DNA from: an uncultured Verrucomicrobiota bacterium
GTDB lineage: Bacteria; Verrucomicrobiota; Kiritimatiellia; RFP12; UBA1067
DNA length: 47,527 nucleotides
NCBI GenBank assembly: GCA_946610035.1
Contig: CAMOCC010000013.1
Coordinates: forward strand, 1-47,527
Reading direction: 5' to 3'
Shown here: in pieces, positions 7,499 through 16,118 of the stretch
Position numbering within the stretch: the first letter of the stretch is position 1
Layout of the letters: every line of letters begins with the position of its first letter
The notes under the pieces: model-generated
What the model saw: only the letters and a program-made list of their open reading frames with translations
Databases searched by the model: none
What the model was told of the DNA's origin: nothing
Made by a program: the position numbers and the translations under genes

Positions 7499-10400
7499 AG
7501 CGTGTATTCATTCTGACGGCTGCCGCGGCGGCAGCAATGCTTGTTTGCGCCGAAACGCCGGTTCTTGCGCCGGGTGGCGTGGAGACCGTGAACGGGGCGG
7601 ACATATCGTTCGGAAGAGTCGGCGAAGCCAGGCTCAGGATATATACGCCCGAGTGGGACGGAGGAATCAGGTTCGTGCCGAGGAACGGAGACTCGTTCGA
7701 TCTCTCGGGTGCGAAATACCTCGCCATCGACGTGGAAAACCTCTCGCCCGACCGCCAGATGCGGCTCACGCTCCATGCGTCCGCCGGAGGCAAGGCGACT
7801 GATTCCGGAGACCACGCGAGCGCGAACTTCACGAAGAAGCGCTCGATCAACACAGGAATCGGGCTCAATCCTGGCGAGAAGGGAACGATGAAGCTCCTGC
7901 TGCCACATGCGGACATCTACAGGGCCCCTGAAGACGCGCGCGGACTCTACTACATCGACACCGCGCACATTTCGCCCCTCGAGCTGAAGGTGCAGTGGCC
8001 CTTCGAACAGCCTATGAAATACCTCGTCGACTGCCGACTGTCCAACCTAAGGCTGGAAGGCGAGCCCGACGTCTCGCGCAAGATCGACCCCGAGAAGTAC
8101 TGTCCGTTCGTCGACAAGTACGGACAGTTCAAGCACGTCGACTGGCCCTACAAGATGAAGGACGACAAGGTCCTTCCTAAGGACCTCGAACTGGAGCTGA
8201 AGGCTCTCAAGTCCGCGCCCGAGTCGTGGGACAGGTTCGGCGGCTGGAAGGACGGTCCGCATCTCAAGGCCACCGGACACTTCAGGACCGCGCGCGTCGG
8301 ACGAAGGTGGTTCCTCGTCACCCCAGAGGGAAGTCTCTTCTTCTCCCTCGGCATCGACGTGTCGCGCATTGAGACCGACATAGCCGACGGCAGCAAGCAT
8401 CCCGGCTGGTACGAATCGTACGACCCTTCGTCGCCGCGCATGGTGTTCACCGGCAAGACGCTCGAGAAGAAGTTCGGCAAAAAGGACTTCGCGCAGGAAT
8501 ACTACGACCTGATGCTGAAGCGGTTCGATTCGTGGGGAATCAACACGATAGGAAACTGGAGCGCTGGCGACCTCATGATGCTCGGACGCAAGCCGTACGT
8601 CATAAGCGTGCTTGAGAACGCGAAGGGCGTGAAAATGGTTTCCGGCAACGGAGTGCGCTTCTACGACACCGCCGATCCAGCATTCCCGGAGAAGATGAAG
8701 AGCGCTGTAAGAAAGCGCTTTGCGGAGGATCCCGCGCTTGCAAAGGCCGCGACCGACCCCATGTGCATCGGGTTCTTCATCGACAACGAGCTCAAGTTCC
8801 CCGGCGATCCTGAGCTCTTGGAGCCGTACTTCAGGACATGCCGCGAAATACTGAACGAGCTCGCTCCGAACAAGCTCTACCTCGGCTGCCGCTTCATCGG
8901 GTTCAGGCAGTCCAAGGAACTGTGGGCCGTTGCCGCCAAATACTGCGACGTCGTTACTGTCAACACGTACTCCAACGCGATATACAACATACCCGACGAC
9001 ATCTACGAGAAGGCGGCCGCCGAAAAGCCGCTCCTCGTCGGAGAGTTCCACTTCGGCTGCTTCGACCGCGGAATGTTCAAGGCGGGGCTGTGTCCCGTGT
9101 GGAGCCAGAAGGAGCGCGCGAGGTCGTTCACCCGCTTCGTGCAGGGCGCTCTCTGCAATCCGCGCGTCGTCGGCTGCCACTGGTTCCAGTACCGCGACCA
9201 GCCGCTGCTCGGACGCGGCGACGGCGAGGCGTACGAGATCGGGTTCGTCGATGTCTGCGACAGGCCGTATCCGGACCTCTGCCGCGCCGCGAGGAAGGTC
9301 GGAAAGCACATGTACGACTACCGTAGGCGCGGGAAGCTCGAGAACGAGATGGAAGTCCCAGTGAAGAAACTGCCGACGCCCCTCTCGGGACATCCGCGCC
9401 TCTGGAACGAATTCTCCCCCTCCGCCGAGGAGATGGAGGCTATTCGCCGCACTGCCGCCGAAGCGATGGCGCAGCCCGTGTCCGAGCGCGAAATGGAAGG
9501 CCGCAGGCTTCTCGGTACGGCCCGACTCGCACTTCGCCGCATACTCGCGCTCTCCGCTGTATACGTTGCTGACGGCGACAATGCCGCCGCAGAGCGCGCG
9601 ATTGCGGAGATGAAGGCCCTCGCCTCGTTCGACGACTGGAACACAGAGCACTTCCTTGACACGGCCGAGATTGCGTTCGCCATGGGAATGGGATACGACG
9701 CGCTCTACGGCGTCATGGATCCTGAGACGCGAGCGGAACTTGCACGCGCAGTCGAACGGTTCGCCGTGGACCCCGCGCTTTCTCCAAGCAGATACACGTG
9801 GTGGCGCGATTCGTCCGGCAACTGGAACCAGGTCTGCCATTCTGGCGTTGTTGTCGCCGCGCTTGCGTTTGCGGAATGGTTTCCGTCCAAGACGGAGATG
9901 CTGGTGGGCGAAGCTGTCGCTAACCTTCCTGCTGCGCTCGCCGTCTACGCGCCGAACGGCGCGTATCCCGAAGGCCCGAGCTACTGGGACTACGGAACGC
10001 AGTACACTTTTTTCCTGCTGGACGCGCTGCGCCGCGTCTACGGGACGGATTTCGGGCTAGGCGACGCCCCTGGATTCAAGGAGACGCGCCGCTTTCCTGA
10101 AATCGTCAGAGGGCCGTCCGGACTCTCCTTCAACTACGGGGACGGAAGGGCAAGCCCGCAGCAGACGCTGTCGAGCATCTATCTTCCCGCGCTCGTACTC
10201 GCAGGCGCATCGCGGTCCGCGGACGGATGGCGCGCTCCGGCGGTTTTCAGGGCTGACGGCGCGGTCCAGCTTTCCGTTCAGCGCAATGGCGACGGCACGG
10301 CGTTTGTCGGAGTGGTCGGAGGACCGGCCTCGCGCGGACACGGCCACATGGATGCCGGCTCGTTCGTCTACGACGCAGGCGCGAAGAGGTGGGTCGTCGA

Positions 10401-10926
10401 CCTTGGCATGGAGGAATACGCACGCGTGGAGGCGTTGGGAATTGACCTTTGGAACAGCGCGCAGGACGGCGGCAGGTGGCGCCTATACCGCCTGAACTCA
10501 CGCGGACACAACACGCTTTCCGAAAAAGGTTCGCTCCACAAGGTCGAAGCATCCGCGGTTTTGCAGTCCCTGACAGAGAGCGACGGCGCGTCGTCCGCCC
10601 TTTGGGACATGTCTGCGCTCTTTGGACGAAGCGTAACGCGCCTATTCGAGCTTGGCGCTGACGGGTCGCTGAAGCTCACGGACACGGTTGCGGAAGGGGA
10701 GCCGCTGGAGTTCACGTTCCACACTCCGGCGTCCGTCGAGAAGGACGGTCCGAATCTCGTCATGACGCTCGACGGCAGGCAGATGGTCGTCACGGCTTCG
10801 CCCGAAGTCGATTGGACCGTCGGCCCGACGCCTGTCGATCCTGCGGTTGATTCGCCGAATCCTGGCATAACGCGCGTTTCAGCCGAAGTGCGCGGGAAGG
10901 TCGAATTCACCTTTGTGCTGCGTTAA
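7495..10926 (+). CDS. fusion: GH50/agarase-like glycoside hydrolase + heparinase II/III-like polysaccharide lyase
   Basis: N-half VGRRWFLVTPEGSLFFSLGID, GFFIDNE, VGEFHFG; C-half YPEGPSYWDYGTQY, SRGHGHMDAGSFV, NSRGHNTL. Confidence 0.8.
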   Translation: MKRVFILTAAAAAAMLVCAETPVLAPGGVETVNGADISFGRVGEARLRIYTPEWDGGIRFVPRNGDSFDLSGAKYLAIDVENLSPDRQMRLTLHASAGGKATDSGDHASANFTKKRSINTGIGLNPGEKGTMKLLLPHADIYRAPEDARGLYYIDTAHISPLELKVQWPFEQPMKYLVDCRLSNLRLEGEPDVSRKIDPEKYCPFVDKYGQFKHVDWPYKMKDDKVLPKDLELELKALKSAPESWDRFGGWKDGPHLKATGHFRTARVGRRWFLVTPEGSLFFSLGIDVSRIETDIADGSKHPGWYESYDPSSPRMVFTGKTLEKKFGKKDFAQEYYDLMLKRFDSWGINTIGNWSAGDLMMLGRKPYVISVLENAKGVKMVSGNGVRFYDTADPAFPEKMKSAVRKRFAEDPALAKAATDPMCIGFFIDNELKFPGDPELLEPYFRTCREILNELAPNKLYLGCRFIGFRQSKELWAVAAKYCDVVTVNTYSNAIYNIPDDIYEKAAAEKPLLVGEFHFGCFDRGMFKAGLCPVWSQKERARSFTRFVQGALCNPRVVGCHWFQYRDQPLLGRGDGEAYEIGFVDVCDRPYPDLCRAARKVGKHMYDYRRRGKLENEMEVPVKKLPTPLSGHPRLWNEFSPSAEEMEAIRRTAAEAMAQPVSEREMEGRRLLGTARLALRRILALSAVYVADGDNAAAERAIAEMKALASFDDWNTEHFLDTAEIAFAMGMGYDALYGVMDPETRAELARAVERFAVDPALSPSRYTWWRDSSGNWNQVCHSGVVVAALAFAEWFPSKTEMLVGEAVANLPAALAVYAPNGAYPEGPSYWDYGTQYTFFLLDALRRVYGTDFGLGDAPGFKETRRFPEIVRGPSGLSFNYGDGRASPQQTLSSIYLPALVLAGASRSADGWRAPAVFRADGAVQLSVQRNGDGTAFVGVVGGPASRGHGHMDAGSFVYDAGAKRWVVDLGMEEYARVEALGIDLWNSAQDGGRWRLYRLNSRGHNTLSEKGSLHKVEASAVLQSLTESDGASSALWDMSALFGRSVTRLFELGADGSLKLTDTVAEGEPLEFTFHTPASVEKDGPNLVMTLDGRQMVVTASPEVDWTVGPTPVDPAVDSPNPGITRVSAEVRGKVEFTFVLR

Positions 10927-10956
10927 TTGTAATAGGGCAAAAAAAGGAATTGCAGA

Positions 10957-13503
10957 ATGAAGAAGGTAACTATGCTGGCCGCCGCTCTCGCAGCGACGCT
11001 TATCGCGCGCGCCGAGACGACGGTGATCGAGGCGGAGTCGTTCGAGGACTGGGGCGGCTGGGTCAACGACACCCAGTTCATGGACCAGATGGGCTCGCCG
11101 TATCTTCTCGCACACGGCATGGGCAAGCCCGTGGCCGACGCGAAGACGACGTTCGTCGCGAAGGGCGGAAAGTACAACGTCTGGGTGAGGACGAAGAACT
11201 GGACTAGTCCGTGGCATCCCGATGTCGGCGCGGGCACGTTCAAGCTTGTCGTCAACGGGAAGATGCTGCCGAACCTCCTCGGCGCGCAAGGCAAGGGCGA
11301 ATGGCTCTGGGTCAAGGCGGACGACGTGTCGCTTAAGAAGGGCAAGAACACGCTCGCGCTCCACGACCTAGACGGATTCGACGGACGCGTTGACGCGATC
11401 TGCTTTTCGACGAATCCGCAGCCGGCCAGCATTCTCAATGGACCGCGCCCTCCTTCGGTCATCGCCCAGCCCATACCTCTGCCCAAGTTCGACCTCTGCG
11501 TTGTTGGTGGCGGCATAGCGGGAATCTGCACTGCGGTTTCGGCTGCGCGACTCGGGCTTTCGGTTGCGCTCGTCCAAGACCGTCCCGTGCTCGGCGGAAA
11601 TAACTCGTCCGAGGTGCGCGTCCATCTCGGCGCGTACCAGAACCTGCCTCCCTACCCGAGGCTTGGCGACGTCCTTGCCGAGTTCGGTCCTAAGCGCGGC
11701 GGAAACGCCGAGAGCGCCGCGAACTACGAGGACGAGAGGAAGCTTGCGATAGTCAAGGCGGAGAAGAACATACGCCTCTTCCTCAACGAGCATGTGAACG
11801 GAGTTAAGACAAACGAAATGGGACGCATTCTATCTGTCCGCTCCATCAATACGAAGACTGGCGTTGCAACCAGGTTCGAGGCGACGAACTTCGTGGACTG
11901 CACGGGCGACGGAACGGTCGGGTATCTTGCAGGCGCGGACTTCCGCATGGGCCGCGAGGCGAAGGGCGAGACTGGCGAGCCGGACGCGCCCGAAAAGGCG
12001 GACATGGTCACGATGGGCGCGTCAGTCCAGTGGAATGCCGGAAAGGCGTCCGGCGACGCGGCGTTTCCGTTCAGGCCGTGGATGCTCAAGACGATCAACG
12101 AGGAGAATTGCTCTGCGCACCTCAAGGGCGACTGGTGGTGGGAGGCTGGACTCGGCCGCGACCAGATTGCGGAAGGCGAATACATTCGCGACTACGGGCT
12201 TCTCGTGGCATACTCGAACTGGGCGTTCGTCAAGAACTCTTATTCGAAGAAGGGAGACTTCGCTGACAAGGAGCTCAAGTGGGTCGCATACAACGCCGGA
12301 CGCCGCGAGTCGCGCCGGCTTCTCGGGGACTTCATCCTCGACCAGAACCACATCCGCAACAAAGATTTCCAGCCGGACGGAACGTGCGCAACGACATGGA
12401 CGATCGACCTTCACCTCCCGAAGTCGGCGGACGAATCGAAGTTCGAGGGCGAGCCGTACCAGTCCAACTCGCTCAACGAGAAGATATGGCCGTACCCCGT
12501 TCCCTACCGCTGCCTCTATTCGCGCAACGTGCCCAACCTCTTCATGGCCGGACGCGACATCTCCGTCACTCACGTGGCCCTCGGCACGACGCGGCTGATG
12601 CGCACGCATGGCATGATGGGCGAAGTCGTCGGCATGGCGGCGTCCATCTGCAAGAAGCACGGGTGCACTCCGCGCGACGTCTACACGTCGCACCTTGACG
12701 AGCTGAAGGCATTGATGACAAAAGGCGTGGGCGACGGGAAGAAGCATCCGCGGCAGGACTACAACGTGCAGGAGTCGCTGGATCCGGAGATCAAGGCGAA
12801 GCACGTCGAAAGCTCAAGACCCCTCGTGCCGGAGCTGAAGGTGCTCATGATCGGCAACAGCTTTTCGCGTCCCGTTGTGCGCACTCTTCCTGCGCTCGCA
12901 AAGTCCGCGGGTGTCAGGCTTGACATCGCAAGCCTCTACATCGGAGGGTGCTCGCTCGAACGCCACGCGAAGAACATCAGGAACGACGCAGCGGAGTACC
13001 TCATCGAGCGAAACAACGACGGCGAGCGCCTCAAAAAGGAGAAGGCGCGCATAGGAGAATGGCTTTCGATGGCGAAGTGGGACGTAGTAACCATCCAGCA
13101 GGCGAGCCATTTCAGCTGGCGTCCGGAGACGTTCGAGCCGTGGGGCGACGAAGTCATAGCCGAAATCCGCAGGCTTGCGCCGCAGGCCGAGATCGTCGTG
13201 CAGGAGACGTGGAGCTACAATGCCAATGACGGACGCCTGAAGAAAGGGCGGAAGGATTACTGGGGGTTTGGACAGGACGAGATGTACAGCCGCATACACA
13301 AGGCCGTCGGCTCGTTCGCGAAGAAGCGCGGCCTGCGCGTCATCCCCACCGGCGCGGCAATTCAGGCGGCCCGTGCGAAGGGCGGACCTGACGTCGTAGG
13401 AAACGGAGGCGACACAATCCACCTGAACAAGGCCGGCGAGAAGATACAGGCCGAGGTATGGCTCAAGACGCTGTTCGGAGCTGGCGTCGGCTCAGCCGAC
13501 TGA
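10957..13503 (+). CDS. three-part protein: CBM-like domain + FAD-dependent oxidoreductase + SGNH hydrolase (DUF4886-like)
   Basis: VVGGGIAGICTAVSAARLG and ..VLGGNNSSEVRVHLGA; C-terminal ELKVLMIGNSFSR ... GDTIHLNKAG. Confidence 0.8.
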   Translation: MKKVTMLAAALAATLIARAETTVIEAESFEDWGGWVNDTQFMDQMGSPYLLAHGMGKPVADAKTTFVAKGGKYNVWVRTKNWTSPWHPDVGAGTFKLVVNGKMLPNLLGAQGKGEWLWVKADDVSLKKGKNTLALHDLDGFDGRVDAICFSTNPQPASILNGPRPPSVIAQPIPLPKFDLCVVGGGIAGICTAVSAARLGLSVALVQDRPVLGGNNSSEVRVHLGAYQNLPPYPRLGDVLAEFGPKRGGNAESAANYEDERKLAIVKAEKNIRLFLNEHVNGVKTNEMGRILSVRSINTKTGVATRFEATNFVDCTGDGTVGYLAGADFRMGREAKGETGEPDAPEKADMVTMGASVQWNAGKASGDAAFPFRPWMLKTINEENCSAHLKGDWWWEAGLGRDQIAEGEYIRDYGLLVAYSNWAFVKNSYSKKGDFADKELKWVAYNAGRRESRRLLGDFILDQNHIRNKDFQPDGTCATTWTIDLHLPKSADESKFEGEPYQSNSLNEKIWPYPVPYRCLYSRNVPNLFMAGRDISVTHVALGTTRLMRTHGMMGEVVGMAASICKKHGCTPRDVYTSHLDELKALMTKGVGDGKKHPRQDYNVQESLDPEIKAKHVESSRPLVPELKVLMIGNSFSRPVVRTLPALAKSAGVRLDIASLYIGGCSLERHAKNIRNDAAEYLIERNNDGERLKKEKARIGEWLSMAKWDVVTIQQASHFSWRPETFEPWGDEVIAEIRRLAPQAEIVVQETWSYNANDGRLKKGRKDYWGFGQDEMYSRIHKAVGSFAKKRGLRVIPTGAAIQAARAKGGPDVVGNGGDTIHLNKAGEKIQAEVWLKTLFGAGVGSAD

Positions 13504-13520
13504 ACCTAAGCCTGATCACG

Positions 13521-14675
13521 TCATTTTTTGCCGTTGAGCAGACTGCGGCGCCACTGCGTCATAGACATGCCCATTCGCTTCTTGAAGTAGCGCTTGAGGT
13601 ACGTGTCGGAGTCCCACCCGCACATGTTCGCTATGGGGGCGAGCATCTGGTTCGGATTGGAGAGCATGTCCAGAACGCGCTGGAAGCGGCAGTCGAGAAT
13701 CTCCTCGAGGATGCTCTTGCCGGTCGCGCGCCTGAAGCGGCGCTCGGCGGCTCGGCGTACCGGGGAAATGCAGGCCACGACCTCAGCGGCCTTCAGCCCC
13801 TCGCACGCCTTCTGCCGTATCAGCTCGACGGCCTTCTCGACGGCCGGGTCGTTGACGAGAAGCCTTCTGGAGGATTGCCTGCGGACGATGTCCTTCGGCG
13901 CATACATGCGCTCTATGCGTCCGTTGCACCTTCCCGAAAGGATGTCGTCCAGAACGCGTACGCTCATGAACCCGCCCGCGAAGAAGTCCGGCTGGACGCT
14001 TGTGATAGCCGGCGCGATGTTCTCGCAGAGGCGCTCGCTGTTGTCGATGCTTACAAGCGCATAGTCGCCAGGCATCACTAGACCGGCGTGCCGGACGGAG
14101 CGGACGACAATGTCGGCCGACTCGTCGTTCGCGGCCAGGATCGAGCATGGACACTCCTGCGCTGACAGAAACGACGAAATGTCGGCCTGAGCCTTGAGCA
14201 GGTCCTCGCGTGACCAGCCGGCGGAAAACGTTCTGTAGGACACGCCGGACTGCTCCGCAAGCTCTGAAAAACGCTCCTGCCGCCTGATGGACCAGTCCAC
14301 CGAGGTGCACCACGGGATGAAGGCGTACGATTTCGGGCGTATGCGCGAAAGCTCCCTGAACGCAATGTCGACGCAGGCCGCCGAATCGTTCTTGACGGTA
14401 TGGACGATCCTCGGCGTCTGCCTTTCGTCGCAGTCGAGATAGACGAACGGCACCGAAGGATACTTCTCGGGGGCTATCTTCCCCAGTTCGTCGTCGCAGT
14501 CGACAATGCAGCCGTCCGGCTTGAAGAAGTCCATAAAGTCGACGAAAGAGCGCTTCGTGCGCTGCATCTCGACATCCTGGACGATCCAGCCAAGATCCTT
14601 GGCGGCAGCATACACGCCCGATAGCTTCTGTTCGATCGTGTCGACCTTCTCGTCTGTCAGAAAGAGTATTTTCAT
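13521..14675 (-). CDS. XylR-like transcriptional regulator (periplasmic-binding-like domain + AraC HTH)
   Basis: N-terminal LacI/PBP-like fold (ILAANDESADIVVRSVRHAGLVMPGDYALVSIDNS); C-terminal NMCGWDSDTYLKRYFKKRMGMSMTQWRR. Confidence 0.85.
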   Translation of the reverse strand: MKILFLTDEKVDTIEQKLSGVYAAAKDLGWIVQDVEMQRTKRSFVDFMDFFKPDGCIVDCDDELGKIAPEKYPSVPFVYLDCDERQTPRIVHTVKNDSAACVDIAFRELSRIRPKSYAFIPWCTSVDWSIRRQERFSELAEQSGVSYRTFSAGWSREDLLKAQADISSFLSAQECPCSILAANDESADIVVRSVRHAGLVMPGDYALVSIDNSERLCENIAPAITSVQPDFFAGGFMSVRVLDDILSGRCNGRIERMYAPKDIVRRQSSRRLLVNDPAVEKAVELIRQKACEGLKAAEVVACISPVRRAAERRFRRATGKSILEEILDCRFQRVLDMLSNPNQMLAPIANMCGWDSDTYLKRYFKKRMGMSMTQWRRSLLNGKK

Positions 14676-14686
14676 TTGTGTCTCAA

Positions 14687-14716
14687 ATTATAACATCCTC
14701 TGTCGCAAAAAGTCAA
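14687..14716 (-). promoter_or_regulatory. sigma70-like promoter TTGACT-18-TATAAT for the 13521..14675 regulator
   Basis: Minus strand: -35 at 14711-14716, -10 at 14687-14692. Confidence 0.6.
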
Positions 14717-14758
14717 TGTTTCGCCCATTGACGCCTACGGCAGTTCGGCAACCGGCAT

Positions 14759-15934
14759 TCAGGTGGCTGGGTCTGATGCGTTGGCGCTGCCTTGGTTCAG
14801 GCGGCGCCATTCGCGCATGGACATGCCGAAGCGCTGCTTGAACAGGCGCTTGAGGTAGATGTCGGAATCCCAGCCGCAAAGGTTCGCGATTGGCGCTATC
14901 GTCTGCGAGGGACGCTTCAGAAGCTCGATGACGTGTTCAAATCTTACGTCCGTGATCTCCTGGGTGATGCGCTTGCCAGTCGCATTCTTGAACTCTATCT
15001 CCGCTTGGCGCTCGGAAGTGCCGAAAGACATGACGACATCGGACGCCTTGAGTCCGTTGCAGGCCTCGCGCCGTATGAGGTCGAGTGCCGAAAGCACGCG
15101 CTTCGAATGCGCGTTGACTAGCCTCGTAGAAAGCCGCGAGGTAAGACCGAACGGATGGTAGACCTTCTTCTCTACCGGCATGCGCGGATTGTCGATCAGC
15201 TTGGCGAGCAGCGACATCGCAATGCGTCCGGCGTTGACGAAGCCTGGCCGGACACTTGAAAGCGAGGGCCTAAGGTTGTCGCAGACCACTGGATCGTCGT
15301 CTACGCCGACTATGAACATATCGCCGGGAATCCGTATCCCGTCCGTCGTGCAGATGTCGAGGACCGTCGCGGCAAAATCGTCGTTCGCGGCAAAAATGCC
15401 GCACGGACGCGGGAGCTCTGCCAGGAAGGGGCGAGACATCGTGGCGAGCATCGTCTTGTCGTAGAACGTCGACGTGTCGTTCATGACTGAAAAGGGTCGG
15501 TTCATTCGCTTGAGCAGTTCGCAGAACCTCTCCTGGCGTCTATAGCTCCATGCGATGTGCTTGTCCCAGCCGAGGAAGGCAAAGTGCTTGCAGCCTGTCT
15601 TGACCAGTTCGGCGACTGCAAGGTCCGCAATCTGCCTGTTGTCGCTGGAGACGGTGAAGGCGTGCGGCGACGATAACACGCTTTCGGAGGGATCAAGATG
15701 CACAAGCGGCACGTCGGCGTAGGCCGACGTGTCCGACATGTTGTTGCCGGAGTCGTCGAGAATGCATCCGGCCGGCGCCCAGTATCGAATAACCTTTTCG
15801 ATTGGATCCTCTATGCGCGAGGTTTCGATTTCCTCGATGTGGTAGCCGAGATGCGAGCAGACTTCGCGCGCCCCGGCGAGCTTGTGGACTCGCGAGCCTG
15901 AGAGCATGTCTATTATGAAAAGTATCGTCTTCAT
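14759..15934 (-). CDS. XylR-like transcriptional regulator, paralog of 13521..14675
   Basis: Same architecture; C-terminal NLCGWDSDIYLKRLFKQRFGMSMREWRR. Confidence 0.85.
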   Translation of the reverse strand: MKTILFIIDMLSGSRVHKLAGAREVCSHLGYHIEEIETSRIEDPIEKVIRYWAPAGCILDDSGNNMSDTSAYADVPLVHLDPSESVLSSPHAFTVSSDNRQIADLAVAELVKTGCKHFAFLGWDKHIAWSYRRQERFCELLKRMNRPFSVMNDTSTFYDKTMLATMSRPFLAELPRPCGIFAANDDFAATVLDICTTDGIRIPGDMFIVGVDDDPVVCDNLRPSLSSVRPGFVNAGRIAMSLLAKLIDNPRMPVEKKVYHPFGLTSRLSTRLVNAHSKRVLSALDLIRREACNGLKASDVVMSFGTSERQAEIEFKNATGKRITQEITDVRFEHVIELLKRPSQTIAPIANLCGWDSDIYLKRLFKQRFGMSMREWRRLNQGSANASDPAT

Positions 15935-15997
15935 CTGTCTTATCTTATTTATGCCAGTATTCTAGCACATGCAGTCTTCCATGCGCAAGCGGAAAAA

Positions 15998-16057
15998 TTC
16001 GGTTTTGGTTTGGTGATTGCTTCGGTTTTGGGAAGTTTTTCTTGAGCAAAGTATATT
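15998..16057 (+). promoter_or_regulatory. candidate activator-dependent promoter: direct repeats TTCGGTTTTGG (15998-16008, 16021-16031) plus TATATT (16052-16057)
   Basis: Same layout as 20496-20555. Confidence 0.65.
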
Positions 16058-16118
16058 AGAATGTATGATGTCAGAGGGAGATGAGGTGTCTCCCCTAAAA
16101 CGAAAAAGGAGAAAGGCG

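Noticed and set aside
8047-9840. 597-aa minus-strand ORF
   Set aside because: Shadow of the GH50-like/lyase fusion gene; no recognisable motifs.
16017-16118. N-terminal extension MLRFWEVFLEQSILECMMSEGDEV... of the first beta-helix gene
   Set aside because: Overlaps the promoter motif and destroys the signal peptide position; TTG 16119 with SD is a better start.
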